The notes under the pieces were generated by a model that searched no databases, was not told the DNA's origin, and saw nothing but the letters and a program-made list of their open reading frames with translations. The position numbers were made by a program, and so were the translations under genes. Positions 1 through 12,141 of a stretch of DNA of 64,000 bases are shown here, one piece after another. This DNA comes from Adineta vaga (taxonomy: Eukaryota; Rotifera), in NCBI GenBank assembly GCA_021613535.1, contig CP075493.1, positions 9,362,001 through 9,426,000 on the forward strand. The letters run 5' to 3'. How positions within the stretch are numbered: the first letter of the stretch is position 1; every line of letters begins with the position of its first letter.

Positions 1-2139
1 GTTGTACATAACATACTATTTGATGACTTAATCATTACATTTGAACAGCTGCCTTTTTTTATTAGTACAAGAGAAAAAGAAACGACTTTTATTCGACCTT
101 GATTCATTGAAATTATCCTTAGATAACAAGATACTCCTGTGTATTCTTATTTAACTTTATTATTGTATGAGAATAGAAACAGAATCATTCAATGTTAGTA
201 GTTGTAATCGTTGATGATAGTCTATATTAATATCTTTATTTACTTCTATTCTGACTTATGTCATGTAGATGAAAAAAACGTTATTTAGAAAGGTAAAAAA
301 GAAAGGACGAAGTAAAATAGAGAAAGAAACAAGAAAAAGAAGAGAAGGGGAAAGAGAGCCAGATAAATACGCATACAGCACAGGGACAGTGTCAATCCCA
401 TTCTATCGTTTACTTGCTTATGCGTCGTTACTATGAGATGTCGTTTCTGTGATTTTAATTGCTTTCATATGTGTTCATGTCTACTTCGAAATATTTCTTA
501 GACAAAAAAACCAGATCATCCGAAATCATTTTTCTTTATGTACCCATCGTAGTCATTGTTGATGAAAGTCATTTGAGCAGAAGAACGCAATTCGAATCAA
601 CGTCGAGATGGTCTATGAAAAGCAGCGGAAATAGAAAAGAAAGAATCATTTCTTTCAAAACTCCATCAGTACACTACAGGGAAACATTAGTTTCTTGTTA
701 AGACATTATATAGAAAAGAGAATGATAGGACTTGTCATGCAACAACGTGAAGGTTAGAAGTTTTCAACAAGCTGTCTATCGATTGATTGTGTTCAATATC
801 AATATAATTACGTTTTCTTTTCTTTTATAGAATATTCTAAATTATTACACTTAATTGAATTCATTGTTTAACTATCGGGGTGGCAAGCTGTTGGTCATTT
901 CTATCTATTGTAAGTAATTTCACATGTACATGTGTGATGATATTCATTTATTTATTCATTTTTGACAAGAGTGTTGATGATGTTCTATTGAAAAGGAGAG
1001 ATAAACATCTCTGTCGCGCCAGTGATACGTTTGTGTATTTAGCCCCCTGCATGACCAGTCAATTGAGTTCTTCACTTGTCGTCGTCTTCTTCTTCTCTTC
1101 TCGTTTTCTTTTTTATTGTCTTATCAAAACGTTGAGTAAATGTCGTGTATATATAGACAATCTTCACATCACAGCATTGTCCTTCAATTTACAGACGAGA
1201 AGAATGATTATTAAGTATGGAAATGTCGACCTTTACGAGAGAGAGAGAGTTTTTCTTTTTAATTGTATAGAAAAATTGACGAAAGTGAACGTTATGCAAG
1301 TTCTTGTTCATCATTATCGGATTAGAGACCGTAAGGGGACACAACAAATATATATATATAATATATTTATAATAATTTTTGCGTGCCTCATACTGTTAAA
1401 CCTACATTTATATTTGTTCGCGATTATATAACAAATACAAATCTCGATGAGGAATGGTGTTTGATAGAAAGACAAATTGGATACGCTCAATCAATTTTCA
1501 TTTCTTGTCATTTGCGTTTATTTATATGAGTGAAAGAATAAGAGAGAGAGTGTGTGTGAGAGTTCAATGATCGATTAGATCGTTGTAGTTGTGACATGTG
1601 TATATGGTCATTAAGTTCGAGTTGTTTTTTATTATTAGGTTGGAGAAAGATGAGAATATGTAGACAAAAAGATAAGCGTTTATGTCTAGTCTTTAACGAT
1701 CAATGATATATTATTCATCAATAAATTCGAATATGTACTTGAAGGAAAAAAGAATACGTTTTTTTATGATATTAGAGACAATTAATAGAGCAGATAAGAT
1801 ATGTCGAATAACCTTGGACGGATGTAATATTTGTTCATGGTTGTCGTTACCGTTAATCAGTCACGAGTAAATGCTTATTCCTATAGAGTTATCTGTTTTC
1901 TTTCTCGATCGAGTTTGTCATTGGTCTGTGAAGGGAAATGAGAAAAAAAAAGAAAGTCAAGAGCAGCATCCAATATAGAGAAAAAGAACTTCATATAGAA
2001 AAATAATACACACGTGGTGTTCGTGTCTTTTTCTTTGGATGATGTTCATAGTCGCGATTTTTTTCTTCTTCTTCTTCTTCTCTTTCTGTTCGTTTGTGAT
2101 TATGTCGTTTATTCTCTTCGTATGTAGGTTCGCCAAAAA
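1..2139. other. No gene recognised; upstream region of the yippee-like gene
   Basis: AT-rich DNA with purine-rich and pyrimidine-rich tracts. Open frames at about 459-701 and 880-1431 lack an ATG with sensible context, have no recognisable domain and are rich in F/Y/I/C as expected for translated AT-rich spacer, so I do not call them. A pyrimidine tract ending in AG at 2126-2127 lies 12 nt before the yippee ATG and may be a 5' leader acceptor. Confidence 0.5.
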
Positions 2140-2736
2140 ATGGTGAAGAACAGTCATCATGGTGGTTCTAAAGCGCTCGGTAAATTATTCCAATTTTACT
2201 TACCAGCTAAAACTCATCGAACATATTCATGTCTACATTGTCGGGCACAATTAGCAAACCATGATGATCTTATTTCGAAAGTATGAAAGGAAAATTCACT
2301 TTCTATCTTCAATAATGAATCTTGATCTTTAGTCATTTCAAGGCAGTCAAGGTCGAGCGTATCTATTCAATTCCGTGTATGTACTCTTTTTCTTTTCAAT
2401 CATTCTTTAAAATTGTATATTTACCTTTGTAGAGTTAATGTAAATACCAGTGCTGCTGAAGAGCGTGTATTACTTACGGGTCTTCATGAAGTTGCTGATG
2501 TTTATTGTGATTGTTGCAAAACATTACTTGGCTGGAAATATGTAAAGAAACTCTTTTTTTTTGTCTATTTAAAAGAAAAACAAAATCTTATTTTCGCTTT
2601 TCTTTTCCAGGAACATGCATTTGAATCAAGCCAGAAATATAAAGAAGGAAAATATATTATTGAACTTGTACATATGATAAAAGATAATGGTTGGGATGAT
2701 GAAAATGTTGATCAATCGAAATATTTAAAGAAATAA
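2140..2736 (+). CDS. YPEL: Yippee-like zinc-binding protein (YPEL family)
   Basis: Four exons: 2140-2280, 2333-2376, 2433-2541, 2611-2736, giving 139 residues. The product carries the Yippee zinc-ribbon fold: two CxxC pairs (CLHC near residue 35 and CDCC near residue 87) about 50 residues apart, with the family blocks [53 protein letters not shown] and [18 protein letters not shown] proteins are small, highly conserved nuclear/centrosomal proteins of poorly known function; related folds occur in cereblon and Mis18. Splice phases join without loss at all three introns (48-69 nt). The protein is about 20 residues longer than typical YPELs because of a short basic N-terminus and a Lys-rich C-terminal tail. 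Identification is firm; the exact member (YPEL1-5) is not, though it resembles the YPEL1-4 group more than YPEL5. Confidence 0.95.
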
Positions 2737-3697
2737 ATTAGTTCACCCGCGTGCCCACAAACAGTGATGTTACCAGTTTTCAAAAAGAAAGAAACACAAA
2801 TCAATTACATATACCCTCCATTTTTTTTCTTTCTATTTATCTAGTCATCTTTCCATATATTAACCGTCGATTCTTTTTTTTCTTCGTCTTCTTCAAAACT
2901 AGTATTAACATGGGGATAAGTAGAGGAAACAAATGTTTGATTTGTGCCATTTCACTCTTATTTTTATTTTCTTTCGTTATTTGCTTTCGTGTATATACGT
3001 AGCATACCTTTTCTTGTTACTTTCATGTATATAAATTCCGCTTGTATATATCAGATACTGAAATGTCGAAGAAGTAAGTTTTCTTTCTTTTTGTTTTTTT
3101 TTGTTTTCTATTATTGTTTCGATCGGTGTTTGTTTCTCCGGCGTGATTTGTTTCCTTCTTCTACTTCGTTTTTCTTTCGACAATAGAAATACAGAGTGAC
3201 TATGACGACCGTGTGAAAGACAAAAGAAAAATGAATTACGATTGTATCATCAATGATAAGAAGAATTTTATAGGTCACGAATGATCATATGCAAATAGCA
3301 CTTGGGACAAAGATGGTAAATATAAACGGAGGACAATATATTGACTTGTCAAAGATGATAACAGATAGTTCAAGTGATGATCAATGAGAATTTTTCAACT
3401 ATTGAATTGAATAGTATATGACATATGTATATATCAGAACTTTTGATTGTTAAATGAAATCATAGCAGATAGATAACTATCAAATTTATTGTTGAAATCA
3501 GTGGTTGGTAGAAGAAAAAAAAACATTTACTTTTCTATGCGATGATTATTTTGATGATCATAACGAGAAAAAAAAGAAGGTTTTATGTCGTTACGGTTGG
3601 TCAAATAAAATGTGTATGTATAAAAACATTGAAGAAATGTTTTCGCTATTGATAATATAAGAAGGTATTCACGGTTGACTGCAACTATAGGTAGAAA
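2737..3697. other. Intergenic, no gene recognised
   Basis: Low-complexity T-rich and A-rich DNA. Overlapping open frames on both strands at 2944-3186 consist of poly-F/poly-K/R composition and are considered chance. A pyrimidine-poor AG at 3689-3690 precedes the next start by 7 nt. Confidence 0.5.
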
Positions 3698-4842
3698 ATG
3701 CTCTGGGATCTTGTTTATTATCTATGCGGAATATTTGGCTTTATTCTTTTATACGAATATTTTCAACGAAATATAGCCAAACAAAAAGCACAATTAGATT
3801 TTCTTAAAAGTCTAGACAATTTTACACTTAATTCATTATCAATCTGCAATAAAAAGTAAAAAGTCGTTACAAACGAAGGGAAAAACAATGATGTATGACT
3901 TTTTGCGTTTTTTCTTAGACCATATGAGAAAATTAAACAAGAACTTTCATCGTATTTCTATTTTCAACGTCTTCGAATTATATTTGGTATTGATTTATCG
4001 GCTAGTAATGAATGGCAAGGACAAAAAACATTCAATGGACAATCATTACATAAGATTCAAACAAATAAAATTTTAAATCCATATCAAAAAGTATCAATGA
4101 AATATATTTTCCATTCAAGATGATGATCTACTTCGTTTATTCTAGGCTATTAGTCAATTAGGTCCAATTTTTGAAGAAATTTTTGCATCAAAAATTGAAT
4201 ATTCAAGTTTTGGATTTGGTGATGAAGACACAAAAGATTATTCATTCTTTCCAATTGTTGGTTCGGGCGAAGGATTTAATAATCATCAATTGATTCTTGA
4301 CGCGTAATGTTGAATACCATGCGTCTCTTTCTTTTTAATATTCTTCTTTTTCCAGTTATTTAGAACAAACAAAAACTGTAACTCTCAGTGGTCCAACAGA
4401 ATATACGCCAATAATCAAAAAATTAATATCCTATGGTATTCATTGTCGACAAGATTTTACCATGTTAATTATATTAACGGATGAATTAAAAGTTTCACAT
4501 GAAAATAAAACATTAGTTGAAACAATTCGTTTATTAACAAATCTACCTAATATCTGTTTGCTTGTTATCGGCGTGGGTGATGGACCTTGGGGAAAACTTT
4601 CGTATGAAGAACATCGTCTTCGAGAAGCAGTATTTGAAAAAATTAATCAGAAAAAAGTACCGAAACCATTGGTTGAATCAAAAATAATCTATGATAATTT
4701 TCATTTCGTCAATCACAATAGTTTCGTTGTTAAACCAGACAAAATGGATACGGAAAATTATTTTGCACGAGCTGTCTTGCGAAAATTACCAACACAATTG
4801 AAACAAGCTTATCATCATGATGAACATCGACCACGACCTTAA
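3698..4842 (+). CDS. Copine-domain (vWA-like) protein with N-terminal membrane anchor
   Basis: Four exons: 3698-3855, 3919-4090, 4146-4303, 4356-4842 (324 residues). The N-terminus starts with a hydrophobic stretch (LVYYLCGIFGFILLYEY) that looks like a signal anchor or transmembrane helix. The rest matches the copine/RGLG domain: RIIFGIDLSASNEWQG (a MIDAS-like DxSxS as in copines), SLHKI, NPYQKAISQLGPIFEEI, FGFGDEDTKDYSFFPI, VTLSGPTEYTPIIKKL and MLIILTDE, with VIGVGDGPWG and the terminal DNFHFVN region. No C2 domains (as in true copines) and no C-terminal RING (as in plant RGLG E3 ligases) are visible, so it is a stand-alone copine domain. Function is unknown; a membrane-tethered, metal-dependent protein-binding role is inferred. 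An AATAAA lies at 4927-4932. Confidence 0.85.
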
Positions 4843-5265
4843 CTATACAAGTCATTTGTTTAAACATTTCATCAATTTTTCCCGTTTTTTTTCTTCATTC
4901 TTATATGAAAAGTAGTGACCTATTTGAATAAATTGAAAGGAAAGAAATCAATCATTATTTGAGTGTATTACTGCCATCTGTCATATAGAGGTCGTGTGAG
5001 ATTGTTCGATAACTATGATTGGTAAATAATTTCCAATTTTTCTATTGGAAGATTTAACATAAAAAACTAATGATAACCAATAAGAAAAATTCGCACATAG
5101 ACATTATCCATTCGACCTGTTGTAATATCGTTCATAATAATATAACGATTTTTTTTCTTTTTCTATATTAATTCTCATTCGCTTATTTCTTTCCTTGCTG
5201 GAAAAGAAAAAAACTAATCGGTTTAAGAATTTTTCTGTTTCTAGGTATTCATTTCATTGAATAGA
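4843..5265. other. Intergenic: 3' UTR of the copine-domain gene and leader of the next gene
   Basis: Holds AATAAA at 4927-4932 and, at 5243-5244, an AG after a T/C-rich tract 21 nt before the polyhomeotic-like ATG. No open frame of note. Confidence 0.5.
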
Positions 5266-7823
5266 ATGCATCAAATGGAAGAGGCTCCACCGCCTCAACC
5301 AGTAAATCTCAATATTTCACCGTTGAAAACTGAAGTGATTGAACAACCAATACCATCTTTACCTACACCAGTTCCATTAACAGAAATACCATCTGCTACC
5401 GCCACACAAATGATAACTGTACCGATTGCTCCAGCACCACCGTTGTTAACCAGCACACCATCAGCATCAGTAAAAAAACCGAAACGAGTATGTCGAATAC
5501 ATTCATTCATTTTCTAATCATAATAATGTTTATTTAGGGTTTTCGTTCATTACTGAATAGCAGAAAACCATTTCGATCATCAACGAAACCGGCGACATTA
5601 CTTGCGCGACCATCAATCATCAGTACTTCAACAATATTACCACATTCACAACAACCAATTCTACTTAGTAATCAGATAGGTAAAAAAAATGAGATATATT
5701 TCAAAAATACTCTTACTATTTTTGCTGATTTTAGCACCAATTATTCCTAAAGTAGCATCAGCAAGTAAGTCATTGTATTTTACTTCTATCAAAACTTATT
5801 TCAATCTCTTTATAGTTCCAACAAATACACCACAAGGATTTACTACTTATCTAGTGGTCGATGGCAATCAAGGCCAAGTACATAACAATCTTCCTCAGGT
5901 TGTTTTTATATCCTACTTCTTTCTTTAGCTTGTTCAAGTCGCTAATGATGGCCCAAAACCTGTTACATTTCGAAATCAAAATGGTCAAATTCTACAAGCA
6001 ACACCGATCACTGTCTTACCAACAGCTAATCAACCTGTTGTTTCTACCTTTCCAGTCAATGGGGATTGCTCATTATGTAAATAATTTCATATTTCTTACA
6101 TAAGTAAACGAAAATATCTGTTTGTCTTTTAGTATCTAATTCCTCACAAACAATCACAACTGTTCGAACGAGTTCTTCAATCGATATGCAACAACAAAGT
6201 AAATCTTTCTATGAAATAGAACAATTAAGTTAATGTGTTCTACTTTTCTTAGCAACTTTAACGAGCGATACAACTACGATGACCACTCAACAACTAACAG
6301 GTATCATTCACCAACCACCGATTTTACCGACAACTATCATCAATGGAAATAATTTATCAACATATGATAATAATTCGTCATTGGATGAGACAAAAACATC
6401 GGATACGAGTAATTTATCACTTTCATTAGCGCAAATTGCACAAAATGTTAATCATCGTCATCGTCGATCAAGCAGGTAAAACGGATAGAAGTCTTTGTTT
6501 TTTTTAATATCATTTTCATCTATCTTAGTTCGAGTTTATCGAAAAAGAAACGTGGTCGTCCGAGGTTTGTTCCATTAAATAGATTTAGCTGATCGATAAA
6601 TTCAATATTTAGATTATATGAACGAGATCCATTTACTAATAAACCAATAAAAAGTGATTTAACTCCTCCAAATACAGAATTAGCAATTCCAACGATTACA
6701 AATACAACATTATTGATGCCAGGACAATCGACTGCATTTAATTCATTACCAACGCATTCAAATGGTTGTAGTCCTCTTATATTTTCAAACCAACAAGTAA
6801 GTTTCATTTTTACATCCTAGATAAGTTTAGCATAACTCGACATATTTCCATATTAGTCTTCAATTCCTATGGCTGCTCCATCATTATTACAACAACATCA
6901 TTACTCATATCCATCATTATTAAATGGAAATACATCATCAACGACTGTATTAACACCACCGACATATAATACTTATACAAATAATTCGACCACACCATTG
7001 TCATCAACAACATTTCCCTATTCATCTCAACCAATAGCTAAAGAATATCATTCACCAACTGTGCCTTTAGTCATACCTACACATAATTTACAAACAACTT
7101 CCATAAAAAATACTAATGTATCAAATATTGTTCCATTAGAATCTTCACCAAGAAAATCTTCGAATAATGATATTGCTGTTCATTATATTGGTGGTTATGT
7201 TATACGTGAAAGTAGTCAACCATTTTTACCACATGATAATTCAAATCATAAAGAAAATCATGATCAACTTCGGTGTATTACATGTCAAAAATCAGATAAT
7301 TCCCATCGATTCTATGATCAAGAAAAGAAATTTTGCTCAAAACTATGTTCACTAAAATCAAATGAAATTCAAACACCAATTATAACTGAACCAATAAAAG
7401 TGAGATGAGAAGATTAAAGATAACCCTGTTGTATTGAATTATTTGCTTTAGGTTTTGGAAAATGTCATTCCACAACAATCTTATGATTCAAATAATGATG
7501 AACCAATCTCTTTACCACCCGATCATGGTCTTCCATCAGATCCAAGTAAATGGACGGTGAGTTTCGAATGATTTCTTTTACAAAATAAAAAGTAAATATG
7601 AGTCTTCTTTTGATAGGTTTCACAAGTTGGAGAATTTATTGCACGATTAACTAATGACACTATTCGAGAAGCTTTTTATGAAAGTGAAATGGATGGCCAA
7701 GCATTATTATTAATGACTCAAGATCATCTACGTGAAACAATGAAAATTAAATTAGGACCATCATTAGTTATATCCAGTGAAATAAATAAATTACGTGAAC
7801 GTGCCAAGACATATTCATCGTGA
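5266..7823 (+). CDS. PHC: Polyhomeotic-like Polycomb protein (FCS zinc finger + SAM)
   Basis: Twelve exons: 5266-5487, 5538-5679, 5735-5764, 5816-5898, 5929-6076, 6133-6198, 6253-6475, 6529-6564, 6613-6796, 6857-7399, 7452-7556, 7617-7823; all phases join (662 residues). The C-terminus has the polyhomeotic order: HD1-like HYIGGYVIRESSQPF (about residue 490), an FCS zinc finger (CITCQKS...KFCSKLC) and a SAM domain starting at WTVSQVGEFI and ending four residues before the stop. These are the features of the PHC subunit of Polycomb repressive complex 1, where the SAM polymerises to compact chromatin. The N-terminal two thirds are low-complexity Ser/Thr/Pro/Gln/Asn. Exons 8-9 encode KKKRGRPR, an AT-hook-like motif not typical of animal PHC proteins. 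The first Met at 5266 was chosen because an upstream frame needs a TTG start. Confidence 0.88.
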
Positions 7824-8108
7824 TTCATTCATTGTTTGTATCTTGCTAATCAATGTTCACACTATTGTATTATTTATTGGGTTAAACTAGTGAAACTTTT
7901 TGGGCATTTTGTGAATTAGATAAATCTTGTATTTGTTTGGTCTCTTTTTTTTGTATGTAGATATTTTCGAGCGAATGGAAAATATATTTGTTTCCTTTTT
8001 GTTGTATTATATTACGAACATATGAAGTCGACATTTTCTGTTCGAACTATGAGCAAGCTTCTTTTAGAAGGTATGGATACCAACTCAAAAATAGTGAAAT
8101 CAACAAAA
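7824..8108. other. 3' flank of the polyhomeotic-like gene
   Basis: T-rich sequence with no open frame; probable 3' UTR. Confidence 0.4.
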
Positions 8109-8500
8109 TCAAATGAGAACACATGGATGACGGTGAAGTCCAACATCGAGAAGAATACGTAGGACACTCTGTGCTGTTTGATTTGAATTACAAAGTTCTT
8201 GAATACATTCTATATCAAGTTCTTTGAATTCTCGTTCTTTTCCACTAATATAATAGTAATTACAAAAATATCATGCCGAAGTGATCGTCTCGTTTCACAG
8301 ATAGAATTTAGTTGTATCACACAAGTTTGACATTGATCAAATATTTCTTTTTCTTGATCATCTTTGTAATATTCAATTGGTTTTACACTACTATTGGCAA
8401 TCAGCAATCATTCACGCATTCGAGAGAGCGCAATATTTGTTGATAGACCTACTTGAGTTTGAACTTCAGATGGATGTGATATTTCATAGTAGAAACGCCA
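8109..8500 (-). pseudogene. Eroded coding remnant of unknown family
   Basis: Read on the minus strand this stretch has coding-like composition in three successive pieces that are not in one frame: WRFYYEISHPSEVQTQVG... ending at a TGA after RMRE; then LLIANSSVKPIEYYKDDQ... up to SLRHDIFV; then, after a shift, YYISGKEREFKELDIEC... LLDVGLHRHPCVLI and a TGA at 8109-8111. The pieces read like one protein interrupted by a stop and a frameshift, with no splice sites that would rescue them. I do not recognise the family. It could also be a fragment of a diverged duplicate gene copy, which bdelloids retain frequently. The reading as former coding sequence is moderate at best. Confidence 0.3.
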
Positions 8501-9283
8501 AGTATATTTAGATCACTATGTGCTTGGCAAGTCAGTAGTGGTTGTAAAGTTACATTCAACTTAATCTATTGATTACAATTCGAGTAATACGATCGAATAC
8601 CATAAACAATAAGTATTAAAAAACACTTTAGATACAATAAATGATCTTCTATATTTGACAACTTGTTATCTTATGACATATTTAAAAAAAGTATGAGATT
8701 TTGTTTCGGTGTATTCTATATTAATCAAATATTAAATCAAGGATCGGCAAGTGTATGAATCGATTCATTTTAGTTTCTATTGCTCGAAATTTCATTAAGC
8801 GTTAACAAAATGTTCTCGTAGAACAGAACAGAACAGTCAATCTTTTTCCATAACGATTCCATAGTTACGCCACTTATTGAATTTTCTATGAATAAAAGCA
8901 ACCATTTGTGTACTATCTACTATCGCAACACTCTATAATTGAATTTCCGAAACTATTGCCGTATCTTATACATAGTAGCTAATTAGTAGAAAAGCGACAG
9001 ATATGATCTTTAAAATGCTAGTTTACTATTTTACCTGTCAAAATCAACGCCATCTTTTCTTTTACCTTTCTGAAAATAAAGTAGTAGCAGCAATACACGT
9101 CGAAGGTTCATTGGTTATTTAAATTGATCATTCCAATTTGAACAGAACATTAAGTGTTGGTCTTCACCTGTAAAACAATCGTACTTATTGAATGAGACAA
9201 TCATAAGCAGTTTCATTCTTTTTGATAGTCGATTTAAGATTACTTGTTACTCTCACTTTCATAATACAAAGAAACAATTTGCC
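8501..9283. other. Intergenic, no gene recognised; upstream of HSP90B1
   Basis: AT-rich sequence without sustained open frames. A short direct repeat of GAACA units occurs near 8822-8835. No heat-shock element array was convincingly seen by eye. Confidence 0.45.
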
Positions 9284-12141
9284 ATGTTTAAGTGGCTTCT
9301 TATCACTGTTCTTCTTGGTGCATTACTTTTTACAAGTAAGACCAATACTGTTCTCATTGTAAGTACCTTGATTTTCTTTTTTTTTGCCATCCAGATTCTT
9401 GTAAAGCTGAAGATGAAACCGAGACATCATCATCATCAATTCCACCAGAAGTTGATGAAGATATCGGAAAACATACTGATGGATCAAAAACTGACGATGA
9501 AGTTGTTCGAAAGTAATAGTTATTAGACTATCTCTTTCATGCAATTCTTTATACTCTTATCTAGGGAAGAAGAAGCAATTAAATTGGACGGTTTGAGCGC
9601 AAAAGAATTTCGAACATTAGTTGATGCATCAGAGAAACATCAATTTCAAACAGAAGTCAATCGTATGATGAAACTAATTATTAATTCATTATATAAAAAT
9701 AAAGAAATCTTTATACGAGAATTGATTTCAAATGCTTCAGATGCGCTCGATAAAATTCGTTTTCTTTCTCTTACTGATAAGAGTGTACTCGGTGATAAAG
9801 AAGAATTAACTATACGAATTAAAGTCGATCGAGAAGATCGTATGATTCATATTACTGATACTGGTATTGGTATGACCAAAGATGAATTGATTAAATTTCT
9901 TGGTACTATTGCGAAATCGGATACATCGGAATTTTTCAATAAAGTACAAGATGCTCAAAGTGAAGGAAAAGATGGAGCATCAATGAGTGATCTTATTGGA
10001 CAATTTGGTGTTGGATTTTATTCAAGTTTTCTCGTTGCTGATAAAGTCATTGTAACATCGAAAAATAATGCCGATGATCAATATATTTGGGAATCGGATT
10101 CGTCATCATTTAAAGTATTTAAAGATCCTCGTGGAAATACTCTTGGCCGTGGAACAACTGTCAGGTAAAAGGAGTGATTTTCATTGTTACTTTTTCAATG
10201 ATTAGTTTTATTTTGTCAGTATTCATTTGAAAGAAGAAGCCGGTGAATATTTAGAACAACCAGCATTTGAAGATATTATTCGTAAATATTCACAATTTAT
10301 TAATTTCAATATTTATCTATGGAAATTTACGACAACAAAAGAACAAGTACCGGAAGAAGAAGAAGAAGAGGGTAAGAAAGATTATTTAGTAGAATGTATA
10401 AATATCCTTATAGTTTTATTTTCTTAGCTCCTACAGAAGAAAAGAAACCTGAAGATACGGAAAAGAAAGGTGATGAAGATGCGGCTGTTGAAGATGTTAA
10501 GGAAGAAGTCAAGAAGCCAAAGAAAATGAAAACTGTTGATAAAACTGTATGGAATTGGGAATTAATGAATGAAAGTAAACCAATCTGGCAACGAAAGTAA
10601 GTCTTTTCTCTATGTATTGAATAGTCTAATAGGGTTCAAGTTTTGAGATCATTTAAAATAAGAATTAGTTTAAAAACTATTAGTATATATTTCAATTCTT
10701 CTTTCTTTTTGTTAGACAATCTGAAATTTCCGATGAAGATTATATTTCTTTCTACAAATCATTTACTAAAGAATCGGATAATCCAATGATCTACAGTCAT
10801 TTTACTGCTGAAGGTGAAGTAACATTTAAATCCATTCTCTATGTTCCCAAAACTGCTGCATTTGATTTATTCTCAAATTATAATCGTGCTACGGATTCTA
10901 TCAAACTTTATGTTCGTCGAGTATTCATTACAGATAATTTTGAAGAAATGATGCCAAGATATCTATCATTTATTCGGGGTGTTGTTGATAGTGACGATCT
11001 ACCATTGAATGTTTCACGTGAAACTTTACAACAATCGAAATTACTCAAAGTTATTAAGAAAAAACTTGTACGTAAAGCTTTAGATATGTTAAAGAAGATT
11101 TCTCCTGAAGATTATGAAATATTTTGGAAAGAATATGGTACGAATATTAAATTAGGTGTTATTGAAGATACAAGTAATCGAACACGTTTAGCTAAATTAC
11201 TTCGTTTTACAACATCATTATCGAAAACAAAACAGTATAGTTTATCAGAATATCTTGAACGTATGAAACCAAAACAAGAACATATTTATTTCATTGCTGC
11301 TATGTCTTATGAAGCTGCAGAAAAATCACCATTTGTTGAACGTATATTAAAGAAAGGTTATGAAATTCTTTATCTAACTGATCCTGTTGATCAATATTGT
11401 ATGCAATCATTACCTGAATATGAAGGTAAAAAATTTCAAAATGTTGCCAAAGAAGGTTTAGAATTAGATAAAACAGACGTGAAATCAGAAGAGGCAAAGA
11501 AACGTTTAGAAAAAATGTATGAACCACTCTTAACATGGTTGAAAGAACAATTACGAGACAAAGTTCTTGATACGAAAGTATCAGATCGTTTGGTGCAAAC
11601 ACCCATGGCACTTGTTGCTTCTCAATATGGTTATGATGGAAATATGGAACGAATTGCTCGTGCACAAGCTTATCAAAAGAGTGGAGGTGATTCTACAATG
11701 AATTATTATTTGAATCAAAAGAAAACTTTAGAAATCAATCCACGTCATCCATTAATTAAAGATTTACTTCGTCGTATCGAAGATTCCAAAGATGATAAAG
11801 TTGCTATTGATCTTGCAAATGTTATGTTCGAAGCAGCAACACTTCGATCTGGTTATGAATTAAAAGATACATCTGGTTTTGCTGATCGAATTGAAACCAT
11901 GTTACGACGAGCAATGGGTGTTTCAAAAGAAGAACAAATTGATGAAGAACCAATGGACGAAGAAGAACAACAACAACAACCAAATGTACCGGAAGATGAA
12001 AATGTTATTGATGAAGATGATGAAGTGCCCATAGAACCAAAAAGATCTGCAAAATCAAAAAAGGTATGATAGAATCAGAAATTTATGTGTTTAATACTAT
12101 AGGTTTTTTAGAATGCCGATAAAACACATGATGATCTATGA
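9284..12141 (+). CDS. HSP90B1: Endoplasmin / GRP94 (ER-resident HSP90 chaperone)
   Basis: Seven exons: 9284-9335, 9395-9512, 9565-10164, 10220-10371, 10428-10596, 10716-12063, 12112-12141 (822 residues). A hydrophobic signal peptide ([17 protein letters not shown]) starts the protein. HSP90 signatures follow: [29 protein letters not shown] and [15 protein letters not shown] in the N-terminal ATPase, an acidic/Lys-rich charged linker in exons 4-5 (EEEEEEA...KKPEDTEKK), and the middle and C-terminal dimerisation domains in exon 6. This is the ER paralog that folds secreted and membrane proteins. The last 30-nt exon encodes NADKTHDDL, so the protein ends in HDDL, a KDEL-like ER-retrieval tail. 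The exon at 12112 follows a second possible acceptor at 12101-12102, whose use would give a premature stop and remove the tail. Length is close to vertebrate GRP94 (about 800). Confidence 0.96.

Noticed and set aside
880-1431. 183-residue open frame upstream of the yippee gene
   Set aside because: Starts at a non-ATG codon, has no domain, and its F/Y/I/C-rich composition is typical of translated AT-rich spacer.
11300-11665. 121-residue minus-strand open frame
   Set aside because: Antisense shadow of the large HSP90B1 exon.
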